From NCBI RefSeq assembly GCF_017355785.1, contig NZ_JAFEWE010000023.1, positions 1 through 41,809 on the forward strand: a stretch of 41,809 nucleotides of DNA, in the 5' to 3' direction. A program made the position numbers and the translations under genes. Of the stretch, positions 41,208-41,809 are shown piece after piece. Position 1 is the first letter of the stretch. Each line of letters starts with the position of its first letter. Under the pieces are notes generated by a model. The model saw nothing but the letters and a program-made list of their open reading frames with translations, searched no databases and was not told the origin of the DNA. The stretch is from Desertivirga arenae (GTDB lineage Bacteria; Bacteroidota; Bacteroidia; Sphingobacteriales; Sphingobacteriaceae).

Positions 41208-41684
41208 TTAAAAAGGATTTCTACCCTGCTTTACTCTTTCTACGTTGTTTTCAACAAACTTTGACAGCGACTTTATTACTAAAGATATCCAATGCTCGCG
41301 ACTTGGGTGATCAGAGTAGTGTGCCTCGTAAACTGGTGGGTCTTCACCTTCATCGAGATATACAAATAAGAACTGGTCAAATGTATTGTAAACATCAATT
41401 GCGAAAAATGGTCTGTCGATTTTCCTGACATCATCTCGTAAATTTTCTCTAACAAATTTCTGCAACTCTTCTTGGGATTCATTTAATCCTTTATCCAAAA
41501 AATAACAGTCCTTGCCCGCTAGATGAAGTAATTCCCTCAGGGCGATTGGAAAAGGCTTGCTGCTATTGTACTTTATCTCAAGTTCCTCTATTTCAAGTAT
41601 TGACATTGGAATATTAGGGGAAGACCAGTGTGTTCCTTTCCTAACCGAGTTTTCTTCTAGCGACTTCAGATAAATAATTTGCAT
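41208..41684 (-). CDS. SMI1/KNR4 (SUKH) family protein, start supplied by repeat R8
   Basis: A 158-residue protein with SUKH features: ILEIEELEIKYNSSKPFPIALRELLHLAGKDCYFLD at the N-terminal half, then DRPFFAIDVYNTFDQFLFVYLDEGEDPPVYEAHYSDHPS and a C-terminal helix SLSKFVENNVERVKQG. These proteins usually protect against nuclease-type toxins. As the outermost minus-strand gene here, it may be the first of the array's transcription unit. Confidence 0.78.
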   Translation of the reverse strand: MQIIYLKSLEENSVRKGTHWSSPNIPMSILEIEELEIKYNSSKPFPIALRELLHLAGKDCYFLDKGLNESQEELQKFVRENLRDDVRKIDRPFFAIDVYNTFDQFLFVYLDEGEDPPVYEAHYSDHPSREHWISLVIKSLSKFVENNVERVKQGRNPF

Positions 41685-41698
41685 CGTTTTTTGAGATG
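41682..41698 (-). repeat. Junction repeat R8 (supplies gene start)
   Basis: Minus strand ACATCTCAAAAAACGATG, the outermost copy seen. It lies in the short gap between this array gene and the divergent ORF at 41735. Confidence 0.8.
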
Positions 41699-41734
41699 TT
41701 GATAAGGCTTATCCAAAATCAGTATTATTACGTT

Positions 41735-41809
41735 ATGAATCAACAAGTTTTGAAAAAGTATCAGTTAACTTTTGCCACAAGAGAGAATGGAGATAAGATT
41801 ATTAAAGAA
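41735..41809 (+). CDS. Partial ORF at window end, N-terminus only
   Basis: An ATG at 41735 opens a frame that stays open to the last base: MNQQVLKKYQLTFATRENGD and onward. Its start resembles MNKQILDKYGLRFTKK of the gene at 40825, with about eight identical residues in the first fourteen. It runs opposite to the array, and only 25 codons are visible, so it could be chance. Confidence 0.4.
   Translation, partial: MNQQVLKKYQLTFATRENGDKIIKE

Noticed and set aside
35146-41698. Junction repeats considered as a CRISPR array
   Set aside because: Copies are 16-24 bp, spaced by whole genes of 400-900 bp, and are at gene junctions; no uniform spacers or cas genes are present.

Overview
The window looks like a chromosome segment of a Bacteroidota species, most likely Sphingobacteriaceae (Pedobacter-like). 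The evidence is a SusC/SusD pair controlled by an ECF sigma factor and a FecR-type anti-sigma factor, A-rich translation starts without Shine-Dalgarno sites, a Bacteroidota-type -7 box, and many secreted and outer-membrane proteins. No rRNA, tRNA, CRISPR array, transposase or integrase was recognised.

Region 1 (1-6.9 kb, + strand) carries a 2,236-bp head-to-tail duplication of a secreted isochorismatase-fold hydrolase gene plus an alginate-export-like outer-membrane porin gene. A third, internally deleted hydrolase copy follows, then a secreted YtcJ-like amidohydrolase and a DoxX membrane protein. Each copy has the same promoter region with three adjacent 23-bp direct repeats. Region 2 (6.9-12.6 kb, mostly - strand) has a fatty-acid desaturase, gene debris including a decayed histidine kinase, and a ChrA transporter next to a Tat-exported DUF1259 protein and a small outer-membrane-like protein.

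Region 3 (12.8-21.7 kb, - strand) holds immunity-like genes (Suppressor-of-fused and SMI1/KNR4 families). They are followed by a five-gene operon that matches the MoxR-vWA-beta-propeller (bpX) ternary systems: an auxiliary protein, a MoxR AAA+ ATPase, a second auxiliary protein, a vWA/beta-propeller protein and a TPR protein. A perfect 30-bp palindrome sits at the operon's 5' end. It is the best candidate conflict system here, and the class has been proposed computationally.

Region 4 (21.8-30.8 kb, - strand) is a sigma/anti-sigma-controlled SusCD uptake locus ending in a two-domain protein (GDPD-like plus alkaline phosphatase), which suggests scavenging of phosphodiesters. Region 5 (31-33.6 kb) has an SDR/NTF2 pair divergent from an HxlR regulator, and a GNAT acetyltransferase.

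Region 6 (33.6-41.8 kb, nearly all - strand) is a dense array of small, mostly unknown or immunity-like genes (SUKH, DUF2019, ADP-ribosylglycohydrolase, lipoprotein, membrane proteins). A short repeat, minus-strand core GTCTCAAAAAACGATG, occurs nine times at the gene junctions and in five copies supplies a start codon. Two genes carry apparent 1-nt frameshifts with the lost C-terminus still readable, one of them a GNAT-like gene coupled to a 54-residue protein missing from long-ORF views. Repeat-bounded, start-codon-bearing cassettes are the most novel structural signal in the window.
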